A DNA stretch of 50,225 nt from an uncultured Oscillospiraceae bacterium (GTDB lineage: Bacteria; Bacillota; Clostridia; Oscillospirales; Acutalibacteraceae): assembly GCA_902465155.1 (NCBI GenBank), contig CABQLY010000017.1, positions 1 through 50,225 of the forward strand, in the 5' to 3' direction. Position numbers and translations under genes: made by a program. The notes below the pieces were generated by a model. It worked only from the letters and a program-made list of their open reading frames with translations, did no database searches and was not told where the DNA came from. Numbering within the stretch: the stretch's first letter is position 1; every line of letters starts with the position of its first letter. Positions 32,343 to 41,400 of this stretch are shown one piece after another.

Positions 32343-33257
32343 ATGAAATTAGGTTTTGTAAGCGCTATTTTAGACGGCTACAGTTTTGAGGAAATGGTAG
32401 ATACCGCAGCGCGCATGGGCTTTCGGTGCGTTGAGGTTGCCTGCTGGCCGGCCGGCAAGGCCGAGCGCCGTTACGCGGGCGTTTCGCACATTGATGTTGA
32501 AAATTTAAACAGCGAAAAGGCCGGCTACATTTTAAATTACTGCAAAAATAAAGGGGTTGAAATTTCGGCTTTGGCGTTTTACCCCAACACCATGGACAGC
32601 GACCTTGAAAAGCGCGCGCACAACATTAACCACCTTTACAAGGTAATTACAGCCGCCAAAACGCTGGGGGTAAACACCGTTACCACCTTTATTGGCCGTA
32701 TGCAGGAAAAAACGCTGACCGAGAATTTAGCCGAGTTTAAAAAGGTTTGGCAGCCAATTATTGCCTTTGCCGAGCAGCAAAAGGTGCGCATTGCTATTGA
32801 AAACTGCCCCATGCTATTTGGGGACGACCAATGGCCGGGCGGGCAGAATTTAGCCGTTTCCCCCGCTATTTGGCGCGAGATGTTTAGCCAAATTAACAGC
32901 GATTATTTTGGCCTGAACTACGACCCCTCGCACTTTGTTTGGCAAATGATGGACTACATTCAACCGCTGTACGAGTTTAAAAACAAAATTTTTCATGTAC
33001 ATTTTAAAGATATTAAGCTGTACCGCAACAAGCTGAACGAACACGGCATTTTGGCCGCCCCGCTAAGCTTTATGGCGCCAAAGCTGCCCGGCCTGGGTGA
33101 TGTAAACTGGAGCCGCTTTGTTTCGGCTTTAACCGATATTGGGTACGATTCTTACACCTGCATTGAGGTTGAGGACCGCGCTTTTGAGGGCAGCAAAGAA
33201 AAAATTGAGCAATCGCTGCTGCTGAGCAAACGGTACATGGAGCAGTTTGTAATTTAA
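32343..33257 (+). CDS. Sugar phosphate isomerase/epimerase (xylose isomerase-like TIM barrel)
   Basis: 304 residues. AP-endonuclease-2/xylose-isomerase-like barrel: metal-binding residues lie in IAIENCPML (Glu), NYDPSHFVWQ (Asp/His), HVHFKDIKL (His-x-His) and CIEVEDRAF (Glu). The start has GGAGG eight bases upstream. Relatives include D-tagatose 3-epimerase, hydroxypyruvate isomerase and inosose enzymes; the substrate cannot be chosen. It is monocistronic between its promoter and a strong terminator. Confidence 0.88.
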   Translation: MKLGFVSAILDGYSFEEMVDTAARMGFRCVEVACWPAGKAERRYAGVSHIDVENLNSEKAGYILNYCKNKGVEISALAFYPNTMDSDLEKRAHNINHLYKVITAAKTLGVNTVTTFIGRMQEKTLTENLAEFKKVWQPIIAFAEQQKVRIAIENCPMLFGDDQWPGGQNLAVSPAIWREMFSQINSDYFGLNYDPSHFVWQMMDYIQPLYEFKNKIFHVHFKDIKLYRNKLNEHGILAAPLSFMAPKLPGLGDVNWSRFVSALTDIGYDSYTCIEVEDRAFEGSKEKIEQSLLLSKRYMEQFVI

Positions 33258-33269
33258 AACAACAAGCCA

Positions 33270-33297
33270 AAAAGCGCCCGCAAAAGCGGGCGCTTTC
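33270..33297 (+). terminator. Terminator of the sugar isomerase-like gene
   Basis: AAAGCGCCCG pairs with CGGGCGCTTT around CAAAAG, 13 bases after the stop. Confidence 0.85.
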
Positions 33298-33407
33298 ATT
33301 GTTAATAAAATAATGATGGGCTCCATGGACAATAGCCCCCGCAAAGCCTAATTGCGAACCATTTTAGATTCATCTTGTTGCAGTATTTATAAGGTCACCC
33401 TCCGCCA

Positions 33408-33444
33408 TTTTTCAGCCGCTTTTCTGTAAAGGTGGCTGAAAAAA
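33408..33444. repeat. Inverted repeat in the 33258-33604 gap
   Basis: TTTTTCAGCC and GGCTGAAAAA flank a 16-base loop; with T-run and A-run outward it resembles a weak bidirectional terminator. Apart from this, the terminator at 33270 and the promoter at 33476, the gap holds nothing I recognise. Confidence 0.5.
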
Positions 33445-33475
33445 GCCTTACCAAATTTGTTGAACTAAAAATCCC

Positions 33476-33505
33476 TTGATTTTATATCCCCTGCTGTGTT
33501 AAAAT
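33476..33505 (+). promoter_or_regulatory. Promoter of the zeta-like gene
   Basis: TTGATT and TAAAAT are spaced 18 bp apart, about 100 bases before the start. Confidence 0.5.
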
Positions 33506-33604
33506 ACAAGGGTAACTAAGCGCCTTTTTGTTTGGCCTTTGTTTTGCATAACCGGGTTAATTCTGCAATAAACAGTGCGGCCAAGCCCGAACGGAGGAAA
33601 AACA

Positions 33605-34177
33605 GTGAAAATATATACCATAATAGGCGGTGTAAACGGCACCGGAAAAAGCAGCTTAACAGGCGTATTAAAGGCTGAAACGGCCGATTTAGGCAAAATT
33701 ATTGATGTTGACAAACTAAACATTCAATACGGTAATGTAATTGATGGTGGAAAAGCTGCCGTAAATTTAATTAATAGTTGCCTAAACCACGGCGTCAGCT
33801 TTACTCAGGAAACAACCCTTTCGGGCCACAAAACAGCCAAAACAGCCAAATTGGCGCACGAAAGCGGCTATTTCGTACGGTTGTACTATGTAGGGCTTTC
33901 CTCGGTAGAAGAAAGCATAAGGCGCATTGCAAACCGGGTACAAAAAGGCGGGCACAACATACCGGCCCCAAGCGTTAAACGCCGGTTTCATTCGCGTTTT
34001 AAAGATATAGCCGCTGTTTTGCCCTACTGTGATGTTGCTATGTTTTACGACAACGAAAACGGTTTTAAAGAGGTTGCAGAGTACCGCAACGGTGAGCTTA
34101 CCCCAAAAGGCGAACCAATTCCGACCTGGTTAGCCCAATTGGCTGAATATCTAAGAGCCAATGCAGAGCAATTTTAG
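33605..34177 (+). CDS. Zeta-toxin-like P-loop kinase, no adjacent antitoxin
   Basis: 190 residues from a GTG start seven bases after GGAGG. The P-loop is GGVNGTGKSS (about 7-16); IIDVDKLN and QETTLSGHKT match the catalytic and substrate-binding regions of zeta kinases (phosphorylation of UDP-GlcNAc or related sugars), and SIRRIANRVQKGGHNIP has the Arg-rich segment. The plasmid zeta toxin is neutralised by epsilon, but no small gene lies immediately up- or downstream. Many chromosomal zeta-like kinases in Clostridia stand alone and may not be toxins. An IS-end-like repeat follows the gene, suggesting accessory DNA. Confidence 0.85.
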   Translation: MKIYTIIGGVNGTGKSSLTGVLKAETADLGKIIDVDKLNIQYGNVIDGGKAAVNLINSCLNHGVSFTQETTLSGHKTAKTAKLAHESGYFVRLYYVGLSSVEESIRRIANRVQKGGHNIPAPSVKRRFHSRFKDIAAVLPYCDVAMFYDNENGFKEVAEYRNGELTPKGEPIPTWLAQLAEYLRANAEQF

Positions 34178-34188
34178 AACTAATTATA

Positions 34189-34237
34189 ACCACCCGTAAA
34201 ACGGGCAGTTTGCGCAAATCCACAAGCTATAATGCCC
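34189..34237. repeat. Second copy of the palindromic mobile-end-like repeat
   Basis: CCCGTAAAACGGG, then CAGTTTGCGCAA and GCTATAATGCCC, parallels the element at 2650-2691; the second palindrome has decayed. It begins 12 bases after the zeta-like stop. Confidence 0.4.
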
Positions 34238-34319
34238 GCGTTTCAAAGCGTTGGCTTTCTCTTTATTCAAGCCTTTTAAGCCTTTGACACTTTGTTTCAA
34301 CCAACTAAAACCTTTGTTT

Positions 34320-34354
34320 AAAAAACCGGGGCCGCCTTAAAGTAAGGCAGCCCC
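34320..34354 (-). terminator. Terminator reading leftward
   Basis: On the minus strand CGGGGCTGCCTTA pairs with AAGGCGGCCCCG (one bulge) and is followed by GTTTTTT. The nearest upstream gene on this strand is the Sm-like protein, 180 bases away, so it may end that transcript or a small RNA in between. Confidence 0.6.
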
Positions 34355-34532
34355 GAAATTATACATTTGCAAAGTGCTTTTCTTAAATCAGCAAGGGAGA
34401 ACTTTGGCCGGAGCGTCACTCCCGGCATCTCTTTTGCCCATTGCTTAAAGCATGTGGCGTATGACGACGCACTTTTCACCCCAAAGCCCTCACACTTACT
34501 GTATGCGAATTATTTCCAAATAATCAAATGCA

Positions 34533-34742
34533 TTACTTTTCAATAATTCGTATCGACTTAATATCGGACTCAAAGAATTCAATGCCGCTAAGCGATTTTT
34601 TGTGCGGCAAAACATCAATACTGGCCTCGTTTTCCTCATTATCCAAAGCCTGTGTATATCCGTCTACATAGCCCCTATGCGTTACTCCTTTGCTATCAAC
34701 AATTTCAACATAATGGTCCTCATATTCATATAGTTCACTCAT
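34533..34742 (-). CDS. Small Sm-like protein of unknown function
   Basis: 69 residues from ATG 34742, with AGAAGGA about seven bases upstream; the frame continues further but without a site. The sequence (HYVEIVDSKGVTHRGYVDGY, then ALDNEENEASIDVL and SGIEFFESDIKSIRII) has the short five-strand pattern of LSm-like barrels seen in many small Clostridia proteins. No function is known to me. It stands alone between the zeta-like kinase and tRNA-Val; RNA or protein binding would be inference only. Confidence 0.7.
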   Translation of the reverse strand: MSELYEYEDHYVEIVDSKGVTHRGYVDGYTQALDNEENEASIDVLPHKKSLSGIEFFESDIKSIRIIEK

Positions 34743-34871
34743 TATTTTCCTTCTTTCTGTAAGGTACAACATATACCACGCTTTGTAAAAAGTGCGTTTC
34801 AATATCAATTTATTCGTTCTTATCTTTTATTTATATTTAAGGCAACTATTTAAAATTATAATAAAAGCAAA

Positions 34872-34914
34872 AAAGAAACGACTTCCTACCACTAAAGTTC
34901 GTCGTTTCTTTTTT
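34872..34914 (-). terminator. Terminator of tRNA-Val
   Basis: AAAGAAACGAC pairs with GTCGTTTCTTT around an 18-base loop; on the minus strand a T-rich tail follows. Confidence 0.75.
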
Positions 34915-34991
<77 letters not shown>

Positions 34992-35004
34992 AACTACGCA
35001 AACT

Positions 35005-35033
35005 ATTGTAGCACACTTTTTTAAAAAAATCAA
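35005..35033 (-). promoter_or_regulatory. Sigma-A promoter of tRNA-Val
   Basis: On the minus strand TTGATT and TACAAT are spaced 17 bp apart, 13 bp before the tRNA. Confidence 0.7.
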
Positions 35034-35046
35034 GTGCAAAACCGTT

Positions 35047-35403
35047 TTACCGAAAGCCAATGCTCAAATGCCAAATGTAATTTGCAACAAAGCCGGCCGC
35101 TATAACGCTAAGAACGGTAATATTTACCCATTTTTTTAAAAATAAACGGCCGTTTTTTAAAATAAAAAGGAGCAGCAGCGGCACGCTCCAAAACATGGCG
35201 TTGTAATAAAACGCTTTGCAAAGCTCCCCGCGAAAAACCGCGAGCCAGGCTCTGGTCATTCCGCAGCCGGGGCATGGAAGCTGAAACAGCCTTTGCCATA
35301 CACAGCCTACATCGGCAAAATAAAACAAAAGCAAAAATAAAACCAAAAACACAGCCGGTAAAAGCTTACCGGCTGCAATTTTTTTAAAGCAACAATTTTT
35401 CAT
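35047..35403 (-). CDS. DUF2752 membrane protein
   Basis: 118 residues. Three membrane helices and the family signature CPGCGMTRAW with FYYNAMFW after it identify DUF2752. The function is unknown; such genes commonly sit beside TM2 and DUF4234 genes in Clostridia, as here. It starts 15 bases after the TM2 gene stop with only a weak ribosome-binding site, so translation may be coupled. Confidence 0.88.
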   Translation of the reverse strand: MKNCCFKKIAAGKLLPAVFLVLFLLLFYFADVGCVWQRLFQLPCPGCGMTRAWLAVFRGELCKAFYYNAMFWSVPLLLLFILKNGRLFLKKWVNITVLSVIAAGFVANYIWHLSIGFR

Positions 35404-35418
35404 GCCGCGCTTAAAGGC

Positions 35419-35817
35419 TTAGTCCTTCAGCGGAATACCGTTGGCGTCTTTGTTAATGTTTCCGCAAAGAATTAAAATGCCCTCAACCAGGCCCCAAATA
35501 GCGCCGGCGCCAAAGCAAAGGCTTAAGAAAATTTGGGCAATGGCCTTGCCGGTGTAGCCTAAATAAAAATTATGTATGCCCAGGCCGCCTAAGAAAATGC
35601 CTAACAAACCGGCCGTTAATTTAGATTTTTGCATAGCCGGGTCGTAAACCGGGGCCTGCTGCACGGCAAAGCCGCACTGCGTACATACCGCTGCGCCGGG
35701 GGCTAACGGCTGGCCGCAATTTTGGCAAAAATTTGCGCCCTGCCCGGTAGCAACACCGCATTTAACGCAAACAGCCGCGTTGGGATCCACTTGATTACCA
35801 CAATTTTTACAATACAT
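35419..35817 (-). CDS. TM2-domain protein with two N-terminal zinc ribbons
   Basis: 132 residues. Zinc ribbons CKNCG..CVKCG (3-22) and CQNCG..CTQCG (31-48) precede a TM2 domain (KSKLTAGLLGIFLGGLGIHNFYLGYTGKA broken as LLGIFLGGLGIHNFYLGY; then IFLSLCFGAGAIWGLVEGILIL). TM2 proteins are small two-helix membrane proteins of unclear role. TTAGGAG lies eight bases before ATG 35817. It is the middle gene of a three-gene operon. Confidence 0.9.
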   Translation of the reverse strand: MYCKNCGNQVDPNAAVCVKCGVATGQGANFCQNCGQPLAPGAAVCTQCGFAVQQAPVYDPAMQKSKLTAGLLGIFLGGLGIHNFYLGYTGKAIAQIFLSLCFGAGAIWGLVEGILILCGNINKDANGIPLKD

Positions 35818-35865
35818 AATAACAACTCCTAAATTGTTTTTTAAATAAAATCCAACCCTCTGCCG

Positions 35866-36312
35866 TTAACCGCGCGCGTTATAATCTGCACAAAGCAAAT
35901 TCATGGATTTTAAAAGCTTATAGCTGTAAACCAGCGGGCCAACAACAATAAGGGCCCCCAGCACATTCCAGCCCCAAAAAGAGCCCGCGCCAAAGCTGTA
36001 CGGAATATTTCTGCGCTTTAGCTCGTTGCCAATTCTTTTAGAAAGGCCGTGGTACCAAATTAAAGGGTAAATACCCAAGGTAAGCCAAGAAAAAACAAAG
36101 TACATTAAACAGTAATGCACGGTTTTTTTGCCGTCGTACCGGCTGGCAATGGTGTTAATATCCGACGAAATACCGGAAAGCACCACAATGCCGTAAATAC
36201 CAAAGGTGATGAGAGAAAGCAAGATAAACTTAACTAAGCTGCGATTAATTTTTAAAGCAGCACGCGTTACCGGCGCCTGGGCAAAATTTGCCGCATTTTG
36301 TTGATACTCCAC
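35866..36312 (-). CDS. DUF4234 membrane protein
   Basis: 148 residues from GTG 36312, seven bases after AAAGGTGG; the longer open frame upstream overlaps the promoter and is not translated. Membrane segments are VKFILLSLITFGIYGIVVL and YFVFSWLTLGIYPLIWYH, typical of DUF4234 (TFGIY repeated). First gene of the DUF4234-TM2-DUF2752 operon. Function unknown. Confidence 0.85.
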   Translation of the reverse strand: MEYQQNAANFAQAPVTRAALKINRSLVKFILLSLITFGIYGIVVLSGISSDINTIASRYDGKKTVHYCLMYFVFSWLTLGIYPLIWYHGLSKRIGNELKRRNIPYSFGAGSFWGWNVLGALIVVGPLVYSYKLLKSMNLLCADYNARG

Positions 36313-36359
36313 TAAAAAACCACCTTTCAAAAATAACAGTTCAAGCACTCTGCAATAAA

Positions 36360-36389
36360 AGTATATAGGAAACAGGCGGTGTTTGTCAA
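36360..36389 (-). promoter_or_regulatory. Sigma-A promoter of the DUF4234-TM2-DUF2752 operon
   Basis: On the minus strand TTGACA and TATACT are spaced 18 bp apart (an overlapping TATATA gives 16). Confidence 0.7.
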
Positions 36390-36520
36390 TAGTATTTTTT
36401 AAATTCGCACAGATTTTTTTGCAATTTTTGCAGCACCCTGCGCAAAAAGAAAAAACGAGCTTATATTTTAGCAAAATTAGCGCAAAATAAAGGTAAATTA
36501 TTTAGAAAGGATGATGTTAA

Positions 36521-36709
36521 ATGACCAAAAGCAGTATGAGTTTTGTAAAGGGCATGGGCGCCGGTATGGCGGCCGGTGCCGCGGCGGTAATTGCCGGCAA
36601 AATGGTAATGCAAAATAAAAGCTCGCGCCGCGCCTTAACCAAGGGCACCAGCAAGGCCTTTCGCGCCGTTGGCGATTTTGTAGAAGGGGTTCAAACCCTG
36701 CTAAAATAA
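36521..36709 (+). CDS. Small Gly/Ala/Met-rich protein of unknown function
   Basis: 62 residues. AGAAAGGATG precedes ATG 36521. The N-terminal half has a short glycine-zipper-like hydrophobic helix (GMGAGMAAGAAAVIAGKMVM) and the rest is basic and amphipathic (SSRRALTKGTSKAFRAVGDF). Codon use is like the neighbours. It resembles small YtxH-like membrane-associated proteins; I do not recognise a function. Confidence 0.7.
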   Translation: MTKSSMSFVKGMGAGMAAGAAAVIAGKMVMQNKSSRRALTKGTSKAFRAVGDFVEGVQTLLK

Positions 36710-36779
36710 CGCCAAAAATAAGCTGCAGAACCCCGTTTTAAGCCGGCAAAGGCCCGCACAACCGTGGTGCGCACAGCCT

Positions 36780-36815
36780 AAAAAAAGCTGCTGCCTGTTC
36801 GGCAGCAGCTTTACA
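36780..36815 (-). terminator. Terminator of the DegV gene
   Basis: AAAGCTGCTGCC pairs with GGCAGCAGCTTT around TGTTC; a run of seven T follows on the minus strand. It also separates the convergent small-protein gene. Confidence 0.85.
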
Positions 36816-36834
36816 TACATTTTTGTGGTATAAA

Positions 36835-37695
36835 TTATTCTACCGGCGTTTTTTGAATAAACAAAACGCCTAAAGTGTTGGGCCCGCAGTGGGTAGAAAC
36901 GGTGGCGCCGGCGCGGGTAATAAACACCTCGTTAAACGGGGCAAGCTCTTTTACCAAAGCAGCAATTTCCTCGGCAATTTTGGGGTCGCAGCCCGCGTGC
37001 GTAATAAACACCCGGTTTAGGTAAAGGTTATCCGGGTTTTCCAGCCGCTCCTTAGCGTAGGTTTTTAAAACCTCTGCAAATTTACCGCGATATTTTTTGG
37101 CAACGCCCATGGCGCCGTTTTTAACCTCAATACAGGGCTTTAGCTTTAAAAGGTTTGCCCCTAAAGCAGCCAAGGCAGAGCAACGGCCGCCCTTATGTAA
37201 AAATTCTAAGGTATCAATTACAAACGAGGCGTTTACATTGGCACGCAGCCGCTCCATCTCGGCAATAATCTCTTTAGCCGATTTACCCTGCTCGGCCAAA
37301 TCGGCCGCGGTAAGCACCAGCAGCCCCACCCCGGTAGAAAGGTTGCCGCTGTCTACCACATAAACATTGTTAAACGATTCTGCCGCAATGCAGGCGTTTT
37401 GGTAATTTACCGACATAGAGGAGCTAATGGTAAAAAAGATGAGCTCGTCGGCGTCTTTTAAATTCTGCTTAAAAAATTCCTCATGCTCGGCAACATTGGT
37501 GGCCGAGGTTTTAGAAAGCTGACCGGTTTTTTCGTGGTAGGCGTATAAATCGTCCGGCGTAATGTTAACCCCGTCTAAAAAGGTTTCGTCCCCAACATTT
37601 ATACGAAAAGGGTTTAGGTTAATATGGTAGCGTTCGCACAGCTTTGGGCCAAGATCGCAGCTGCTGTCGCAGGTAATAACAACTTTATTGGACAT
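36835..37695 (-). CDS. DegV-family fatty-acid-binding protein
   Basis: 286 residues. DegV landmarks: VVITCDSSCDLGPKL at the N-terminus, KTSATNV (fatty-acid carboxylate site), TISSSMSVNYQNA, VDSGNLSTGVGLLVL and HCGPNTLGVLF at the end. FakB-type members present fatty acids to the kinase FakA, whose gene is not in the window. It appears monocistronic. The 260-base gap after its start, up to the tRNA-Gln promoter, holds nothing I recognise. Confidence 0.92.
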   Translation of the reverse strand: MSNKVVITCDSSCDLGPKLCERYHINLNPFRINVGDETFLDGVNITPDDLYAYHEKTGQLSKTSATNVAEHEEFFKQNLKDADELIFFTISSSMSVNYQNACIAAESFNNVYVVDSGNLSTGVGLLVLTAADLAEQGKSAKEIIAEMERLRANVNASFVIDTLEFLHKGGRCSALAALGANLLKLKPCIEVKNGAMGVAKKYRGKFAEVLKTYAKERLENPDNLYLNRVFITHAGCDPKIAEEIAALVKELAPFNEVFITRAGATVSTHCGPNTLGVLFIQKTPVE

Positions 37696-37911
37696 TTTGT
37701 AAATCCCCTTACCTTACATTAAAATAGCGCAAAACAAATTGCAGGGTAATTATAACATTTTTAGCCCCCGTTTGCAAGGCATTTTTTGTAAATAAACGGC
37801 GTCGCCCTATTTTTAAACCCTATATAACACCCTATATAAAACAATTTGGCACCCAATGCAGCTGTACCAAGCCCAAATAAGCAAAAAAATTAAAAAAACC
37901 AAAATTTTTTC

Positions 37912-37939
37912 TTGACTTTTAAAAAAAATGCGGTATAAT
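37912..37939 (+). promoter_or_regulatory. Sigma-A promoter of tRNA-Gln
   Basis: TTGACT and TATAAT are spaced 16 bp apart, 17 bp before the tRNA. Confidence 0.75.
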
Positions 37940-37956
37940 ATTATTTGTTACGATTT

Positions 37957-38030
37957 TGCGGAATTGTGTAACGGTAGCACGACAGACTCTGACTCTGTTT
38001 GTTGGGGTTCGAATCCCTATTCCGCAGCCA
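37957..38030 (+). tRNA. tRNA-Gln(CTG)
   Basis: The acceptor stem TGCGGAA/TTCCGCA has the U1-A72 pair usual for tRNA-Gln. The anticodon stem ACAGA/TCTGT encloses CTCTGAC (anticodon CTG), and CCA is encoded. Confidence 0.94.
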
Positions 38031-38033
38031 GGA

Positions 38034-38067
38034 AATAACAGTCGACCTTGTCGGCTGTTATTTTTTT
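38034..38067 (+). terminator. Terminator of tRNA-Gln
   Basis: AATAACAG-CGAC pairs with GTCG-CTGTTATT and is followed by seven T. Confidence 0.8.
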
Positions 38068-38071
38068 AAAG

Positions 38072-38128
38072 TTTTGCCATTTTAATACAAGCCTTACACA
38101 CCTTTAAAGCCTTTGCCATTTTAATACA
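38072..38128. repeat. Two-copy 17 bp direct repeat
   Basis: TTTGCCATTTTAATACA occurs ending at 38089 and 38128, 39 bp apart. The rest of the gene-free stretch to 38404 is AT-rich and shows nothing else I can name. Confidence 0.5.
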
Positions 38129-38404
38129 CGCCGCTTGCCTTTTGTGCCGGCGGCGTTTTTTTGCCCGCAAAAGCAAACCGATTTTAAAGGCTGCTATACC
38201 CCGCCCCGCCAAAACCATGTGCAAAATAAACAAAGCTGTAAAAAATAAACAACTTTGCATAAAACGGGAGAAATTGAAAAATTTGTGTTGATTTATTTGT
38301 TTGTAAATAGTAAAATATGCTTGAAAGTTGCATTATTTTTATTTATATTGCTGCTTTTTATAACAGCCAAACCAATAAACGGTTTGCAATGGGGGAGATT
38401 TTAC

Positions 38405-41400
38405 ATGAAAAAATTACTATCGCTGGCACTTAGCTTTTTACTAACCTTTGGCTGCTGCGCCTGCCTTGCTACGGCACCGGTAGGGGCTGCCGAAACCGAG
38501 AGCTTGGCCGAAAACCTGTTTTTTGAGGACTACGAGGACTTTGCCGAGGAAAGTATTCAGCTAACCAAAACAACCGCCTACCCCGCAAACGGCGAATGGG
38601 GCTTAGGGCGAAACAGCGGGTTTGACGCCGGCCCGGTTTTACCCGGCACCTATTACTTAAACAACGGCACCGCTTACACCGTTGCAGGCGAAGGCGGAAC
38701 GGTTACTACCGTTGGGGACACCGGCGGCAGCATAACGGTTGAAAATACCGGGGACGCCGCCCACGGCAAGGCGGTGCATATTAAAGACAACACCGGCCTG
38801 TTTTGGCTTTTAGGCCTTACGGTTCGGCCCAACACCAAATACACCCTTTCTTTTGAGATTAAGGGCACCGCCGGGCAGGCTTTAAACGCCATTCGGCTGC
38901 TTTCCACCATTGCTTTTACCTCACTGGATATTCCAACCTACGCGCCTATTTTAGGGTTGGACCCCTCTATTACCTATAACATTCACTCCTTTGCGTCGTC
39001 GGCCAAAATTCGGCTTTGCGAGGGTCTTGCAAACCAAAGCCTTACCGGGGCGTGGCAAACGCTTAAATTTACCTTTACCACCCCAAGCCATTTAAACAGC
39101 GCTTATGTTTACTTTGATAACATGAATAAGCCGGTTACCGACCTGCTGGTAGATAACCTTAAGCTTCAGGCCGAAGTAAAGGGGATTGATACCCCCGTTG
39201 AGTTTGTAGACGAAAACGGCAGCCCCTACGCCAAAAATACCGCAAACATTTTTGCCAAAACAACGGTTTTACCGGCAAGCGGCGGTTATTCGGCCAATAT
39301 TGCGTTTGATAACACCAGCGGCGGCTACGCCTTTGAGGGCTGGTTCAGCCAGAACGGCACTTTGCTTTCCACCGCCTTAAACGCCACCCTTTTACAGGCG
39401 CCGGCAACGGCAAGAATAAAGGTTTTAAATTTGTTTTCCAGCGCCTCGTTCGAGGGGGAAAGCCAAAGCCTTAATGTTGCAAGCAATACCGAGTTCCCGC
39501 AAAAGGAGCTTTGGGGCTCTAACAAAAACGCCGGCTACTACGGCGCCACCTACGCCGAAACGGTTTACGACAAAAACGGCAAAGCGTACAGCCAAATTGC
39601 CTCCGGCTCGCCCGAAAGCGTTGGCAGCGGCGCAGCGGTTAAAATCTGCAGTACCGCCGCCCACACGGGCGAAAAATCGGCCGAAATTACCTTTGGCTAC
39701 CGCACGGCCGTAATGGGCTTTACGGTTGAAAAAAACAAAAAATACATTCTCTCGTACTACTACAAAACAAAGCCGCAGCGCGCCCTTGCCCTAAGCGGAA
39801 TTTTTACAACCGTTAACCTTGGTCAGGGCGACGCGGTTGGCAAAAATTCGCTTGCAAACTGTGCCGAAAGCTTTACCCTAAGCCTGAATAAAACCGTTGA
39901 GCAAAACACCAGCGGCGAGTGGAGCAAGGTGACCCACATTTTTGAAAGCGGAGATTTTGAAAAGCTTTACCTTGGTATTCACCCCAACGGGTACGATATT
40001 GGCAAGCCAACCTCTTACGACAGCGGCCCGATTTACATAGACGATTTGTGCCTTACGGAATACCGGCAGGCCAGCGTTAAAATTACCGATATGAAATCCT
40101 GCGCCGCGGTTGTTGGCGTAAACGGAACCGACCTTGAAAAAATTGCGGGAGGCCAGCTTGTGCAATTTAAGGTAATTACAAACAAAAATACCATCCCTAC
40201 CGTTTTGGTAAACGGCAATCCCCTTTCGGCCAATAACAGCGGCGTTTATTCGTTTACCGCCGAGCCGGAAAACAGCCTTTCGGTGCGCTTTGCGGGCGAC
40301 GAAGCCTTGAACGATTGGAACAAGGATTATAACGGCGTTTTGCTTGACCGCTACAACGCCAAAGCCTACCTTACCCCCATTTGGCAGGGCAACACGGTGT
40401 ACCAAGAGCCGGCGCTGTTTGTTCCGCAGCGAGATGTAATTAAGCTTTTGTACCCCGTAAGCAAAGCGGTTTCGGTACGCAACTACGCCTTAAATGTTAA
40501 CTATGTTGAGGGGGTAGATTACGAAATTACCCCCAAGGGCGAGCTCAAGCGACTGGCCGGCTCAAGAATTCCGCAATACACCGCCCCGCTTACCAGCGAA
40601 ACGCCCCTGCCAAACTTAGAGCCCTACCAGTTTAGCGACGGCAGCCACATTCAGCCAATTGGCGACGCCCAGTACGCCGAATACGCCGTTTCGGTAACCT
40701 ACGAGCACACCCAGGGCTGGGACGGGGTTGATTACGCCGCAGCCGCGGCCACCTCGCAAGCAAGCAAACTGAACAAGACTATTGAAAAATTAGAAAACGG
40801 CGAGGAGGTAAACATTTTATTTTTTGGCGACAGTATTTCCTGCGGGTGGAGCAGCAGCGGCCTTAAAAATTATGTAGATAACATTGCCAACAACGGCAAG
40901 GGCATTTACGGGGACGACAACAAAACCCCCGTTACGCACTACAATTACGCCGCCGCACCCTACGCCCCCACCTGGATGGAAATGTTTATTACGACTTTAA
41001 AAGAGCAGTACCCCAACGCAGCAATTAAAACGCACAACCTTGCCTTAGGCGGCAAGGATTCTAACTGGGGCAAAATTAGCCTTGCCGAAAGAATGAAGCT
41101 TTTAAACGGCTTTACGCCCGACCTAATGATTTTAAGCTTTGCCTGTAACGATATTACCGGCGGTATGACGGCCGAAAGGTTTAAAGAGAATATGCAGCAA
41201 ATAATAAATGTTTTGCGAAACCCGGCCACCACCGGCGGCAACCCGAACGCCGAAGTGCTTTTTTGGTCACAAAGCCTGCCAAACACAAGAATTGCCAAAT
41301 TTACCCCCGAGATTTTTTTGGCGTACGAAGCAAAGCAGGAGGAGCTGGTAAACGAAAATACGGGTGTTGGCATTGCAAAAATTACCACCCTGTACCGGGA

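Noticed and set aside
36521..36709. Toxin of a type I toxin-antitoxin system
   Set aside because: The small hydrophobic/basic protein has no visible antisense promoter or RNA partner; similarity to YtxH-like proteins is enough explanation.
38255..38404. 50-residue upstream extension of the SGNH hydrolase
   Set aside because: ATG 38405 starts a perfect signal peptide. The upstream residues are AT-driven and would bury the signal sequence.
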